A stretch of DNA of 64,000 bases, taken from positions 1 to 64,000 of the forward strand of contig JALBYF010000064.1 of assembly GCA_023212725.1 (NCBI GenBank). Reading direction: 5' to 3'. Positions 8,765-18,509 of the stretch are shown piece after piece. Under the pieces are notes generated by a model. The model saw nothing but the letters and a program-made list of their open reading frames with translations, had not been told where the DNA came from and searched no databases. This DNA is from Tranzscheliella williamsii (taxonomy: Eukaryota > Basidiomycota > Ustilaginomycetes > Ustilaginales > Ustilaginaceae). Position numbers and translations under genes: made by a program. Numbering within the stretch: the stretch's first letter is position 1; each line of letters starts with the position of its first letter.

Positions 8765-10375
8765 ATGAGCATCTTACCGTTCCGCTATGGCCGCAAGCAC
8801 AGCCGATCACGCAGCATAAGTGCCCTAGTGCTTATGCTGAGTAGAGCTTCTACGATCCTTAGTGGGCGCCTCCAAGCGGTAGAACGACGATCCTTCAGTA
8901 TCTGCCGCCTACTCCGTACTGCAAGCAAGATGGTGAAGCGCAAGGCCGAGGGCTCCATACAACCGCCTAGGGTGGAGGAATATCGTGGCAGTGCTCCTCC
9001 GCCTTCAGCTCCTAGGAAACTGTTCAAGGCCGCGGATATCGAGGTTGCGCGCCTGTCTCCCGCCATTCCAGAATGGCCTTGTTCGAAGGAACGCATGGCA
9101 CAAGCTGTGACCTTCCTCTCGCGTTGCGCCGCTTCCAAAGAAAGGGTACTCATCGTACCGGACAAGGATGCAGATGGCCTTTGCTCAGGCGTCATAATGT
9201 ATCGCACTCTAGTGGAGGCCCTCAAGATTGATCCTGCCTTGATCGATATTCACCTTATGACTAAGGGCAGCAACCCGGCCGAATCAGAGCAGAGATCATT
9301 GATGGCACGTTATGCAGCCAAGTGGATCATAGTACTCGATCAAGGCTCACGGAATACCCCCGCCCTAGTTGATGGCGCAGAGCACGGCTGGCAGTCAGAT
9401 CATGCCGATGCTGTACGCACAATGGTGGTGGACCACCATTGGTTGCCGGAAGGCGACCCGGGCCCCGCTGGGTGTCTAATGCTGAACGCCTGCCATCATA
9501 AACCTGTGGCTACCGCTTCTTTGCTGACCTGGGTTCTATGTCGACCGCTCTGGGATGTTGAGCACGACGATCCGGAGGGCCGAATAGACTACGTCGCTGT
9601 ACTAGGCACGATGGGCGATCTCAGTGTCAATGTACCGTGGGAGGCTCCCTTCCCAGACCTGACTGGCGAAGTCAAGAAATGGACCAAAAAGCGTCTCGGA
9701 ACATCGATTGCGTTGCTAAACGCCCCTCGCCGCACGCCCGACTTCGATGTTATCACTGCCTGGGAAGCTCTGAACAACTCTACGAGCCCTATTTCTGTGA
9801 TCGACCCTGCGGCTAATCATCATGCAAAGCGACTCTATGAGGCGCGGGACGCCGTGTCGCTGGAGACCGAGCGGTGTACTCATGTTCCGCCAAAGTTTTC
9901 CAAGGATGGCAGGGTGGCTCTTCTGCGGATCAAGAGCAAGTATCAGATCCATCCTTCCATTGCTACTCGCTGGACTGGCGCCTTGAAAAGCAAGAATCTA
10001 CAGGTGGTCATGTGCGCCAACGACGGGTACAATGAAGGGCTCACCAACTTCAGCTGCCGGATTGCCCAGGTCGCCAAAAAGCGCGGTGAGGAAGTCAATA
10101 TCATCGAAATTCTGAAAAGCTATGCTGACAGGGATCCTGCGTTCAAGACTGAGGTCAACGAGACACTCCGAGGAGAAGCTTTCAATGGCCATCCACAGGC
10201 ATCAGGAGGCATCTTTCCCCACCACTTGTTCCAACGTTACTGTGAGCTGATGGAGATAGGCGTACCGCCGGAACACTCGACTCGCAGCCCAAGCAAAACC
10301 AAGGCATCCACGCCAATTCAGAAAAACAACCTACTGGCCATGGGGTTTTCCACCACTCCCAAGAAGGCTAGCTAG
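8765..10375 (+). CDS. DHH-superfamily phosphoesterase (RecJ-like fold)
   Basis: 536 codons, single exon. The DHH signature motifs are present: VPDKDADGLCSG (Asp133, Asp135, Asp137), WIIVLDQGSRN (Asp192) and VVDHHWLP (Asp223-His224-His225), followed by VAVLGTMGDLSVN. These are metal-binding motifs, so a phosphodiesterase or exonuclease acting on nucleic acid or small phosphoesters is likely. The exact substrate is unknown. Three in-frame ATGs are plausible: 8765, 8834 and 8930. From 8834 the N terminus is basic and almost free of acids (LSRASTILSGRLQ, then RRSFSICRLLRTASK), resembling a mitochondrial presequence. From 8930 it starts MVKRKAEG, resembling a nuclear form. The 3' end is 106 bp from the convergent Ku80 stop. 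Confidence 0.75.
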   Translation: MSILPFRYGRKHSRSRSISALVLMLSRASTILSGRLQAVERRSFSICRLLRTASKMVKRKAEGSIQPPRVEEYRGSAPPPSAPRKLFKAADIEVARLSPAIPEWPCSKERMAQAVTFLSRCAASKERVLIVPDKDADGLCSGVIMYRTLVEALKIDPALIDIHLMTKGSNPAESEQRSLMARYAAKWIIVLDQGSRNTPALVDGAEHGWQSDHADAVRTMVVDHHWLPEGDPGPAGCLMLNACHHKPVATASLLTWVLCRPLWDVEHDDPEGRIDYVAVLGTMGDLSVNVPWEAPFPDLTGEVKKWTKKRLGTSIALLNAPRRTPDFDVITAWEALNNSTSPISVIDPAANHHAKRLYEARDAVSLETERCTHVPPKFSKDGRVALLRIKSKYQIHPSIATRWTGALKSKNLQVVMCANDGYNEGLTNFSCRIAQVAKKRGEEVNIIEILKSYADRDPAFKTEVNETLRGEAFNGHPQASGGIFPHHLFQRYCELMEIGVPPEHSTRSPSKTKASTPIQKNNLLAMGFSTTPKKAS

Positions 10376-10481
10376 CCGAGATAGTGTTGTCAGACTGTGG
10401 GTATACAAGAGCTTAGCGTAGGGTTGGTGCAACTATACGCTTGCCAGCCAACAGGCCAAGATGCCACAGGCTTGCTGTGGG

Positions 10482-12920
10482 CTAGACGTCGTCCGTCGCG
10501 ATGAACTCCCTGGCATCTTCCGCAGTCACGTCGGACTGTCCGGCCTCGTCTTCTTCCTCGGTGACCAGGCCAAGCTCGTAATGTCCCTTGACGGTCGCAT
10601 CCCAGAACTTCCTATGGCGTTCCAAGAGATCTGGCTTGATAGACCGTACGAAGGTGTTCCACCTTATTGCCTCTTCGTATTCTTGAGCCGCCTTCTTGCC
10701 AGCTTTCATGCACTCGACCGCCTTTTCGTACTGGCGCTCGTCGAGGAGGCGTTGGATGGTATTCTGGAGCTGGACCATGGCCTGCGTGATGTCGTCCTTC
10801 TCGACGAGCTGCCAGAACTGCTCGACCGGCTTCGACGCGTCGAGTGTTGCCAGCTGCGCAGGGTTGGGCGCCGTCTGCGAGCTTTCTGTCTTGACACGCG
10901 CCGTCTCGCCACGGCTGGGGCTCGCGTCTTCATCCTCGGTGATATCGTCCTCCTCCGCTTCACCCTGCGTCGCAAGAGGCTTCTGCGCTGCTCGTGCGGA
11001 CTTTCTGGCTCCGTCGTCAAAGTCTGTCTTGGCACTCCGGTCTTCCTGCATGGCCGACAGCGTCCGCTTCTTCCGATCGGCATTGCCCTTCGGCGGCACA
11101 TAGGCAATTCTGAATCTTTCGCGGCAGGTCTGCGCCGCTGCCGCCGCCCTGACCTTGACCTCGTGCGGGGTCTCGAGGTACTTGACCAGCTCCGGATGCG
11201 GGCCCGGCAGACTTTTGTCATCCGGATGGACAAATCGGTGACGGACGGCGGCTTTAAGTCCGTGTACAGCAGGGTTGAACGACTCCAGCACGTCGAACCA
11301 GCTCGGCTCGAGCTCCATGCTGTCGACAAAGTTGTCCATTGCCTGCTGGTCTGCCTCGGTCGGAATGGTGGGCCCTTGCCGGATCTCGTTTCCGTCTGTG
11401 GTGATGGTCCGGTCTAGGGGCGGGAAAAGGAACCTTCGCAAATCTTCCCGGAAGGGCGCCTTGGTGTAGAAGAGGTAATCGTTATGCTCTTCCACTTTCG
11501 GCTTCAGGATGCCCAGCTCCGGCTCCGCTTCATCTTTCCTCACTAGTCGCACTACGGCTAAAACGTCCATCTCTACCATAGCCTTAACAAACGCCGATAG
11601 CTGGAGCTGCGCTTTGATCTGGGCATGGTCTGCAAAGACGTACCAGATCTGGTCCATGTTGTACTCTCGCCTGTACGTTGATGCGTCGAAAAAGTGGAGG
11701 ATCTCCATGGACTTGTGTGTTTGCATGTGGCCAAACGCTTCTTCTGGAACGGGGATCAGGCTGGCGCCTAGTTTCCATGCCCTGGTAAAGTTTGACTCGG
11801 ACTGGGGAGGTAGCGGTGCTGGTTCCTTCTTGGCGGATTCGACGGCAGCCAGCTGATCGAGGAGAAAGTACTCGCGCTTGATATCCGCTCGATAGATGAT
11901 CGAGGATGGAGCGTCGTCTGCGGCATCGTCTTCTAGCTTGGTGATGGCGGGAGTCGAGCTTGGTTGGAATTGTTGGTGCCGTTTCTCTGCGCTCTGGCGC
12001 TCTTTAACAGCGTCGGTGCTTTCCTGAGCCAGCTTTGAGATTTTGGACTGGGTCATGGGCCTCGCGACATCGGTCATCTTGTATAGCGCAATGGGGATCT
12101 GAAAGGCGTGCTTCTCCGTCAGGTCTTGGGGATTGCCGAAGGAGAGAACTGTCTTGCTGGGGGCGGGTTTGGTCACCTGAAGGTTCGGCATGGAAGCCTG
12201 CTCGATGGCGGAGGTTGCTGTGGCAAAGCCTGAGGACGGGATCTGGGATAGAAAGTTGTGCCAGAACTTCTCATTGTTCTGCTTGACGGTGCTCTTGTTC
12301 TCGTGCTTCAAGCCGTCCTGTATATCATCAAAGTCGACGCCCAACAAGCGGAGGTTGATGTTCTCTGCAACGAGCTTGTCCCTGATTGCGTCAGAGCCAT
12401 CATAGCTGAAGGAAGAGCGGCCGTCTGTGATGAGGTAGATGGTACGTTTCCAGGTGTTCTTTTGCGAATCCTTGATGCCGCCTTTGGCGGGGAGAGACGA
12501 GAGCTGGATGGCGTCCACAAGGGCGGCTAAGGGGTCGCCGGGGTCTACTTTGTCCTGCTCCGAGACGGCACGCAAGCTCTGAACGAGGTCCAGCGTATCG
12601 AGCGTTGGCAGTGCCGGGCAAAAGATCTCATCGATACCCAGGTACTGGTCCGCAATGCCCGAGTCATGGATGGCATTGTTGGTGCGTGGTGAGCCGTAGG
12701 TGATCACCGCGACACGGGTCGTCTTGAGGCCGCGCAGGATGATCTCTGCGATGCGGGTCGAGACGAATTCACAGACCCACTGAAGATCGGTCGTGGTGCG
12801 CTTGCGTTTCTCGATGGTGAGGGTCTCGGAAACAACGAGGTCCTCAACTTCTCGTTGGCTGCCCATGGGCGCAGAGATGTCGAGGACGAACAGCGTCAGG
12901 GAATTGGACTCCACGCTCAT
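10482..12920 (-). CDS. Ku80 subunit of the Ku DNA-end-binding heterodimer
   Basis: About 812 residues from the ATG at 12920 (MSVESNSLTLFVLDIS). The frame stays open to 12998, but the extra 26 residues look non-coding. Ku80 pairs with Ku70 to bind broken DNA ends for non-homologous joining and at telomeres. Visible features: a von Willebrand A domain at the N terminus (LFVLDISAPMG; RVAVITYGSPRTNN; RTIYLITDGRSSFS), a central Ku beta-barrel region (EKHAFQIPIALYKMTDVARP), and a C-terminal helical domain of the Ku-PK-bind type (FWQLVEKDDITQAMVQLQNT, RQYEKAVECMKAGKKAAQEY). The tail ends VTAEDAREFIATDDV. This resembles, from memory, the VTAEEAKKFLA segment of vertebrate Ku80, without the final DNA-PKcs-binding DDLL-type motif. 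The isochorismatase-fold gene lies upstream in the same direction. Confidence 0.92.
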   Translation of the reverse strand: MSVESNSLTLFVLDISAPMGSQREVEDLVVSETLTIEKRKRTTTDLQWVCEFVSTRIAEIILRGLKTTRVAVITYGSPRTNNAIHDSGIADQYLGIDEIFCPALPTLDTLDLVQSLRAVSEQDKVDPGDPLAALVDAIQLSSLPAKGGIKDSQKNTWKRTIYLITDGRSSFSYDGSDAIRDKLVAENINLRLLGVDFDDIQDGLKHENKSTVKQNNEKFWHNFLSQIPSSGFATATSAIEQASMPNLQVTKPAPSKTVLSFGNPQDLTEKHAFQIPIALYKMTDVARPMTQSKISKLAQESTDAVKERQSAEKRHQQFQPSSTPAITKLEDDAADDAPSSIIYRADIKREYFLLDQLAAVESAKKEPAPLPPQSESNFTRAWKLGASLIPVPEEAFGHMQTHKSMEILHFFDASTYRREYNMDQIWYVFADHAQIKAQLQLSAFVKAMVEMDVLAVVRLVRKDEAEPELGILKPKVEEHNDYLFYTKAPFREDLRRFLFPPLDRTITTDGNEIRQGPTIPTEADQQAMDNFVDSMELEPSWFDVLESFNPAVHGLKAAVRHRFVHPDDKSLPGPHPELVKYLETPHEVKVRAAAAAQTCRERFRIAYVPPKGNADRKKRTLSAMQEDRSAKTDFDDGARKSARAAQKPLATQGEAEEDDITEDEDASPSRGETARVKTESSQTAPNPAQLATLDASKPVEQFWQLVEKDDITQAMVQLQNTIQRLLDERQYEKAVECMKAGKKAAQEYEEAIRWNTFVRSIKPDLLERHRKFWDATVKGHYELGLVTEEEDEAGQSDVTAEDAREFIATDDV

Positions 12921-13356
12921 AACGTACGGCGACGCATGCTGGTTGACCAACGGCGGGCAACAATGACGGTCATGGGACGCAGCTAAGGTGATTATCACAA
13001 ATATACGGCGTATTAACGATCTAAGGTAAACGCGCCCACCTCGGCGTCAGAAATCACAACTAACGTACTCATGACTCCATATAGAATTGAAATTCATAAC
13101 GGACCAGCCAAAACCACGTGTCTATGAATGGATGCATGATGGTGTTGTTCTCCTCATCCTTCTTGCCCTCCCACCATCACGGCGCAATTCAGCTTCGTAT
13201 ACACAGACATGACGCGGTACTGGTTGCAGAGATGCATCGTCCAGCATGGCATTTTGGATCAAGGATTGCGATTGGTTAGCGCAAAAATGCGTACATGCTG
13301 GTAGTAGGTGGAATGGCAGTCGCGTGCTGAGAGCGATTGCTTGTCCGCGGCGGGTA
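12921..13356. promoter_or_regulatory. Ku80 upstream region
   Basis: 436 bp between the isochorismatase-fold stop and the Ku80 start. It contains a smut-type word block (GTACTCATGACTCCATATAG near 13065). No other feature was found. Confidence 0.4.
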
Positions 13357-14379
13357 TCAGTATTTGGCGAGAGCCAACAAGTCGACGGCATCTTTGATCT
13401 GCTGCTTCTCCTCTTTCTGCAACGGGGAGAGAAAGCAAGAAGGAGCTGCAGATGAGGTACGAACAGCAGGCTGGATGTGGCCAAGGCTCTACTTACGATG
13501 AGCGCCGAGATGGCCTTGAATTTGGGATGGGAAGCGTCGCCTGCCAGGCGGGATCGACAAGATGTTGTTCACGTGATGAGCGGCAGAAGGCCAGTGGAAA
13601 GGGCGTTTTGTTTGGCTGGCACTCACCCAGGATCTGGAAGAGGATCGACTCAGAAGTGGTGATCTTGGCGCCTGAAGTTTGCATATGCTAGACAGTGGAA
13701 AAGGAGTTAAGGCGGCGGTCAGTGTTGGCTCGTCAGCGAATGGCATGGGCGGGTCTGGTGAGCTCACGTCGAGGGCGACGTTGATCTCGCCAAGGTTGCA
13801 GCTGGAAACGCCGTCCTTGACGACATGGACCTGGATGCCCCGGTCGAGCAGGTCGAGAGTGGTCTGCAATACACAGACATGCGACTCGATTCCAAAGATG
13901 ACGACATGCTTGATGTCTCCGGCCTGCTGGAGCCACTTGTCGGTGATGTCCGGTAGGTACATGCTGAATCTGGTCTTTGGATGGACTGCCGAGGCAGAGA
14001 GCTCGGGCAGCTCTTTGATAAGCCGCGATAGAGGAGCGATGGTAGCTCCGAGCGCTGAAGAAAACGATCACGGTTGCAGACGCATCATGTCAGCCAAATT
14101 TGAATACACCACAGACACAGGGCTTGCGAGCGGGAAGCTACCTTTTGGATTCTGCTCGGTGGTAAAGACGGGCAGATCAAGGATCTTGGCTGCCTTTAGC
14201 AAGCGAGCGGATGTGTTGGTGATCTGATCAAAGTGGGCGATGGCGGTCTTGAATCTCTCCTGCATATCACACACAAAGAAAGCGGTTTTGGCCAGCTCAA
14301 TGCGAGCTGAACGGGCGATGGCGACCGACATGATTGCTGTGGTTGCTATGGAGCCGAACAAGGAGCGGTGAGTGGCCAA
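13357..14379 (-). CDS. Isochorismatase-fold cysteine hydrolase (ISOC1/2-like)
   Basis: Five exons: 14379-14142, 14054-13768, 13687-13627, 13540-13497 and 13416-13357. Introns of 87, 80, 86 and 80 bp all have GT-AG ends and preserve frame, giving 229 residues, or 213 if the second ATG at 14331 is used. Family landmarks: FFVCDMQERF with the catalytic Asp, TTEQNPKALGATIAPL, the Lys in HPKTRFSM, and FGIESHVCVLQTTLDLL with the nucleophilic Cys, then TTSESILFQIL-GDASHPKFKAI. This is the ISOC1/2 type, cytosolic or mitochondrial hydrolases whose natural substrate is poorly known. The residues before the second ATG could be a weak targeting peptide. It has more introns than any other gene here. Confidence 0.88.
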
Positions 14380-15268
14380 GGCAAGGTGCCAAGCGGGAAA
14401 CTGCCACCTTGCTCAAGAGGCCTTTGCGCCTGCCCGGCTACATTACCGGCCATTCACTTTCCACGCATGATTAGGACGCCTCAGTCCGGCCAGTAAGGCA
14501 CTAAACTAAGTAACTGCTGACTAGAAGTAACCGTAGACATCACGTGAGACTTGGGGGGACGCTCCATTGACTTCGGAATTGTATGCAGTCGAACGAAAAG
14601 GCAGTAAATAGCCGTATTTGACATCAGCGCGTTGAGCCTTCGTGACGCGTCTCAATACGCATTTTCTTGTAAACGGCGGCCTGCTTTCCATGAAGGATGG
14701 TGAGCACGACACTTGGTAGAATGGGAATCGGAACGGGAGGGGGAGTGGGAATCGGAAAGGGAATGGGAATGAAAAGGGGAATGGGAATGAGAGCATCCAG
14801 CTTGCCGTCTCGCACGTGTGATGGGTTGCAGGCCATTTCCCCAATCACAGTAGAGCTGGCACTTGCCACCGCTCACTCGGCCGTCAAGGATGGGGAGCGC
14901 CCATACTTGAGATTTTACCGTCAGGACGTTGGTTGGCTTGCCATGGACCCGTACTCAACTCATACTACTCTCTAACATCCAGCTTGCAATCACAATGATG
15001 CGGGCGTCGTGTGAATTGTGAATGGATGAATGACAGGAGCCGTTTAGTTTGTGGGCTCTTATGTGTCGACACTTTTCCCTTCTCTAACTTTGGTTCCGCG
15101 TCGCTGTTCTTGCTTTCTCGCCATCAACATCGCCTTCTACTCCGTATCTCGGCTTTAGCCAGTCAGCTCCTCTCTAGTCTCGTCCATCCAGCCACCATTT
15201 TAGCGCCAATGCCATCGTCTTGACCGCCCACCACATCTGCATTCTGCGCTTCTGCCCATGGCTACTCG
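14380..15268. promoter_or_regulatory. Divergent promoter with purine-rich GGGAAT repeat
   Basis: 889 bp between the isochorismatase-fold and sirtuin starts. At 14719-14791 the + strand is almost pure purine, built of GGGAAT/GGAATC units (GGGAATCGG, GGGAATGGGAATG). The last 200 bp before the sirtuin are pyrimidine-rich, as is common in front of fungal genes. No gene was found. Confidence 0.55.
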
Positions 15269-18247
15269 GTGCAAACCAGAGCCAAAGAACCCCTTTCCCA
15301 GCCCATACAGCTTCTCAACTTCCACGTTTGCCTCGCCATGATCGTCATCAACGTTCCCAGCGACCAGAGCCTCTCGCTGCCCCCAGAGCCGCGACCAAAA
15401 CCTCCTCCTCTCTCCTCCCTTCCTCCTCTCTCCTCCCCTCCGCCACTCGCCTCCTCTTCTCCACCGTCTGACCAGCTGTCGGGATCCAGTGGTACCGACC
15501 TTTCGGCTCGCCGTCTCTCTCGCCGGGTCCAGAGTTTGGCCGTCGCCCGCTTGTCTCGCGAGCCCTCTCCGAAGCTTTCCGCCGATCCGCTCACAGGGGC
15601 GCCCCTCGACCATGCCCCCACGGACCTGAAGGCACTCAGGTACGATGTTCCCACCGATGTACCCCTTCCCGCCTTTGCTCAGCCCTCCAAGGACGTCCAA
15701 CGCGACCTCGCACGCCTTTACGAGGCGGTTTCGGGCGCCCGTAGGATTGCTGTCATCTGCGGCGCCGGTATCTCCGTCTCCTCTCCCGCCAATATACCCG
15801 ACTTTCGATCCGCCCATGGGCTCTTCCGCAAGCTCAAACAGAAGCATCCTACCGCCGGCCTCTCCTCTGGCAAGGATCTCTTCGACGCGCGCCTCTTTAG
15901 CTCCGATTCCACCATGGCACTCTTCTACTCCATGGTTGCCGAGCTCAAAACCCTCGCCGATCAAGCCGAGCCCACCATCTTCCATCGGCTGCTCAAGCGT
16001 CTCGATCAAGAGGGTCGTCTGCAGCGCGTCTATACCCAGAACATCGACGGTCTTGAGGGCAAAGCCGGCCTCACCTTTGGGCTTGGCGAAGCCGGCGATG
16101 CCACCAGCACCGTCAGGGCACTTGGTAAGAGAAAGAGATTCGGCAACTCGGCTCAAACCTGGTCCCGATCCAAGTCCGACTCTCACCTTCTCTTCGCCCA
16201 AAAGCAAGAGGATCGAGAAAAGGAGCAGCAGCACACAGCCGCCTCGTCTCGATTGGACCAACAGCCAATGTTTCCTCGTGCTATTCCGCTTCACGGCACC
16301 CTGCAGACCTTGACTTGTGCCCTCTGCAGCTACAAGCTCTCGCTGGGCAACACCGTCCACCATGATCGGGATGCCGACAATTCGGCTTCCTCTTCCCGGG
16401 AAGGTTCTGCCTCGCTCGGCCACGAGGAGAGTATTCAGGCTCTGGCTCTGCTTCAGAAGGGCGAGCCTGTACCCTGCCCGCGCTGCCAGACCGCCGACGA
16501 AGTCCGGACCACGGCTGGCATGCGCTCTCGCGGCGTGGGCAGGATGAAGGTCGACATTGTGCTCTACGGGGGCCAGAACGACGGAGCCGAGCGTGTCGGT
16601 CAGTGTCTCCAGAGGGACATTCTCGGCCTCCGAGATCCTCACGAGCCGCCCGTCCCCGAGTCTGCAGCCGAAGCTCGGGCCCGAGAGCGCAAGGAACGCA
16701 AGCAAGCCGTCCAGGGTCACCAAGACCTTTCCTCGCAACAACTTGACGAGCCACACCAAGCGCCAATGCTAGTCGATGAGGAGGAGAAGAAGCACGACAG
16801 AAGCATTGACTCTGAGATGGTCGTGGAATCGGAACTGGGCTCAATCGTGGCCGAGCAGGACACCAAAGACGACATCCTTGCCCGCGCCTTCGCCGCCGAC
16901 GCCGACGCTGACGTCCGCGATGCTACGGCGGCGGCCGCGGCACCTGACCGGCCTCAGCCGGCGCCGGGAAAGAGTATCACGATCGTTGAGCCGAGCGTCG
17001 CTGCCAAGAAGCGCGCTTCCCGGCCACCCAGGCTGAAGCCTCTGCCGCCGGATCTTCTCATTGTCGCAGGAACCAGTCTCAAAGTCCCGGGGACGAAACG
17101 GATCGTCCGCGAGTTCGCCAAAGCCTGTCACGCGCACGACGAGTGGCTGGTCTATTCCTCGGAGGATGAAGCCGAAAGCACCTCGTCTGACGACGGCACG
17201 GCCCAGCAAGGCTCCAAGAACGAAACACGCCAAAGCAGGAAGGAGAACGCCTCGCGCCCACCGCCTGTGGGAGGTGCGGAAGGCAAGGAGATGGCCAAGG
17301 GGGAGGAGGAAGAGGAGGAGGACGAGATGCACGACCCCAACACGCCGATCCGCACTATCCTGCTCAACTACGACTTTCCCAACCCCGCTCGCGAGTGGGA
17401 GGATGTTTTCGACGTATGGATTCAGGGCGATCTGCAGCAAGCGGCGCTGTCGCTCTTTCCGGCGCGATCGGTGGAGGAGGAGGCAAGCGATGTGGTTCGG
17501 GCGATCGAGCGGACGGTGCAGTCGTGCACGTGGGCGCAGCATAAAGCGTACCTAGATGAGCAGCGCAAGCTGGCCAAGCAGAGCAAGAGGAAGGCATCCG
17601 CGGGCCATGCTGCGCGGCTGGCCAACGGCGGCGCTCGCAAGGGCAAGCTGGGCCGGACGGTCTCTGCTGCTGCCAAGATGGAGCGTTCGGGCAGGCACTC
17701 GTCTGGCGCCTCTACGCCGCCGCCGCCTGCGTCCCGGCCGAGCCAAGCGGCAAAGGCGCCGAGTGAGAAAGCCAGGAGCCGGTCCGAATCACCCGCCAAG
17801 AAAAAGGCAAGCCGGGCGGCAGGCGGGCTGAGGCGCACGGCGAGCAAGAAGAACCCCTTCCTTACCGAGCCGGCCGCCGAGATCACCGTCGAGATCCCCG
17901 CGCCTGCCGCCGGCGTCGGCGGGCGCAGCGGCCAACCTGCCCAGCGCGCGGGAAAAGCGCGTGACGATGCTACAGAGTCCAAGAAGGAGGTGGCATCGTC
18001 CAGACAGCCGTGCCCAGCTCCTTCTTGCGCTCCTCTGGCGCCGCGGCGCGCTGTCTGGGCTCGCGCTGCCTCGGCGCCGTCGCTCGCGCCTGGCCGCGTC
18101 CGCCCGCCGCGCCTCGCCGTCCTGTCCGACAGCCGCGCCGAAAACCTCGCCGCCCGCGCCCCAGCGCCCACTGCCTCCGACCGCACCCACACCGCCAAAC
18201 CCGCCCCTATCCACGCTCGGCCCGACCCCGAACTCGCCGCTGCCTGA
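15269..18247 (+). CDS. Sirtuin, NAD-dependent deacetylase of Hst3/Hst4 type
   Basis: 992 codons, no intron. The Sir2 core motifs are intact: Gly165-Ala-Gly-Ile-Ser, NIPDFRS, TQNIDGL at 256-262, the catalytic His342 in PLHGT, a zinc-binding pair Cys350/Cys353 (TCALC) and Cys403/Cys406 (PCPRC), and the NAD-binding LLIVAGTSLKVPG near 595-607. The core resembles Hst3/Hst4 (IPDFRSAHGLFRK), nuclear enzymes that remove histone H3 K56 acetylation; that substrate is inferred from family. About 115 residues of Ala/Glu-rich sequence are inserted between the zinc module and the last Rossmann strand. The C-terminal 300 residues are basic and low complexity (KKKASRAAGGLRRTASKK). The start may instead be Met24 (15338). 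Confidence 0.88.
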   Translation: MQTRAKEPLSQPIQLLNFHVCLAMIVINVPSDQSLSLPPEPRPKPPPLSSLPPLSSPPPLASSSPPSDQLSGSSGTDLSARRLSRRVQSLAVARLSREPSPKLSADPLTGAPLDHAPTDLKALRYDVPTDVPLPAFAQPSKDVQRDLARLYEAVSGARRIAVICGAGISVSSPANIPDFRSAHGLFRKLKQKHPTAGLSSGKDLFDARLFSSDSTMALFYSMVAELKTLADQAEPTIFHRLLKRLDQEGRLQRVYTQNIDGLEGKAGLTFGLGEAGDATSTVRALGKRKRFGNSAQTWSRSKSDSHLLFAQKQEDREKEQQHTAASSRLDQQPMFPRAIPLHGTLQTLTCALCSYKLSLGNTVHHDRDADNSASSSREGSASLGHEESIQALALLQKGEPVPCPRCQTADEVRTTAGMRSRGVGRMKVDIVLYGGQNDGAERVGQCLQRDILGLRDPHEPPVPESAAEARARERKERKQAVQGHQDLSSQQLDEPHQAPMLVDEEEKKHDRSIDSEMVVESELGSIVAEQDTKDDILARAFAADADADVRDATAAAAAPDRPQPAPGKSITIVEPSVAAKKRASRPPRLKPLPPDLLIVAGTSLKVPGTKRIVREFAKACHAHDEWLVYSSEDEAESTSSDDGTAQQGSKNETRQSRKENASRPPPVGGAEGKEMAKGEEEEEEDEMHDPNTPIRTILLNYDFPNPAREWEDVFDVWIQGDLQQAALSLFPARSVEEEASDVVRAIERTVQSCTWAQHKAYLDEQRKLAKQSKRKASAGHAARLANGGARKGKLGRTVSAAAKMERSGRHSSGASTPPPPASRPSQAAKAPSEKARSRSESPAKKKASRAAGGLRRTASKKNPFLTEPAAEITVEIPAPAAGVGGRSGQPAQRAGKARDDATESKKEVASSRQPCPAPSCAPLAPRRAVWARAASAPSLAPGRVRPPRLAVLSDSRAENLAARAPAPTASDRTHTAKPAPIHARPDPELAAA

Positions 18248-18509
18248 GCACCCTCTTGCCTGGTTCACCACCCGGCCGCAATTGCACTCTTGTTTTCTAA
18301 CCGCTGTGCTGGGTGCCAATGACGAGTGGATAGGCTCTGTGTGCAATTCCGATCCGGCCTGTGCGCTTGGACGGTGGAAAAAAGCGTGGAAAATAGCGCA
18401 CGGAAATGGCGGTGGGAAATGGAGTCTTATCTGTGCATTTTTGGCGGCGGCTACACGTCTGCGTCACTCCACGACGACGATACGAGCGCGGTGAGGTAGA
18501 TCTGCAGCG

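Noticed and set aside
10461..11417. 318-codon + frame
   Set aside because: Antisense shadow of the Ku80 coding region, which has strong family motifs.
12921..12998. 26-residue N-terminal extension of Ku80
   Set aside because: The stretch looks non-coding, and the vWA domain begins properly a few residues after the ATG at 12920.
15200..16759. 519-codon - frame
   Set aside because: Antisense to the intact sirtuin core; GC-rich codon structure keeps the opposite frame open.
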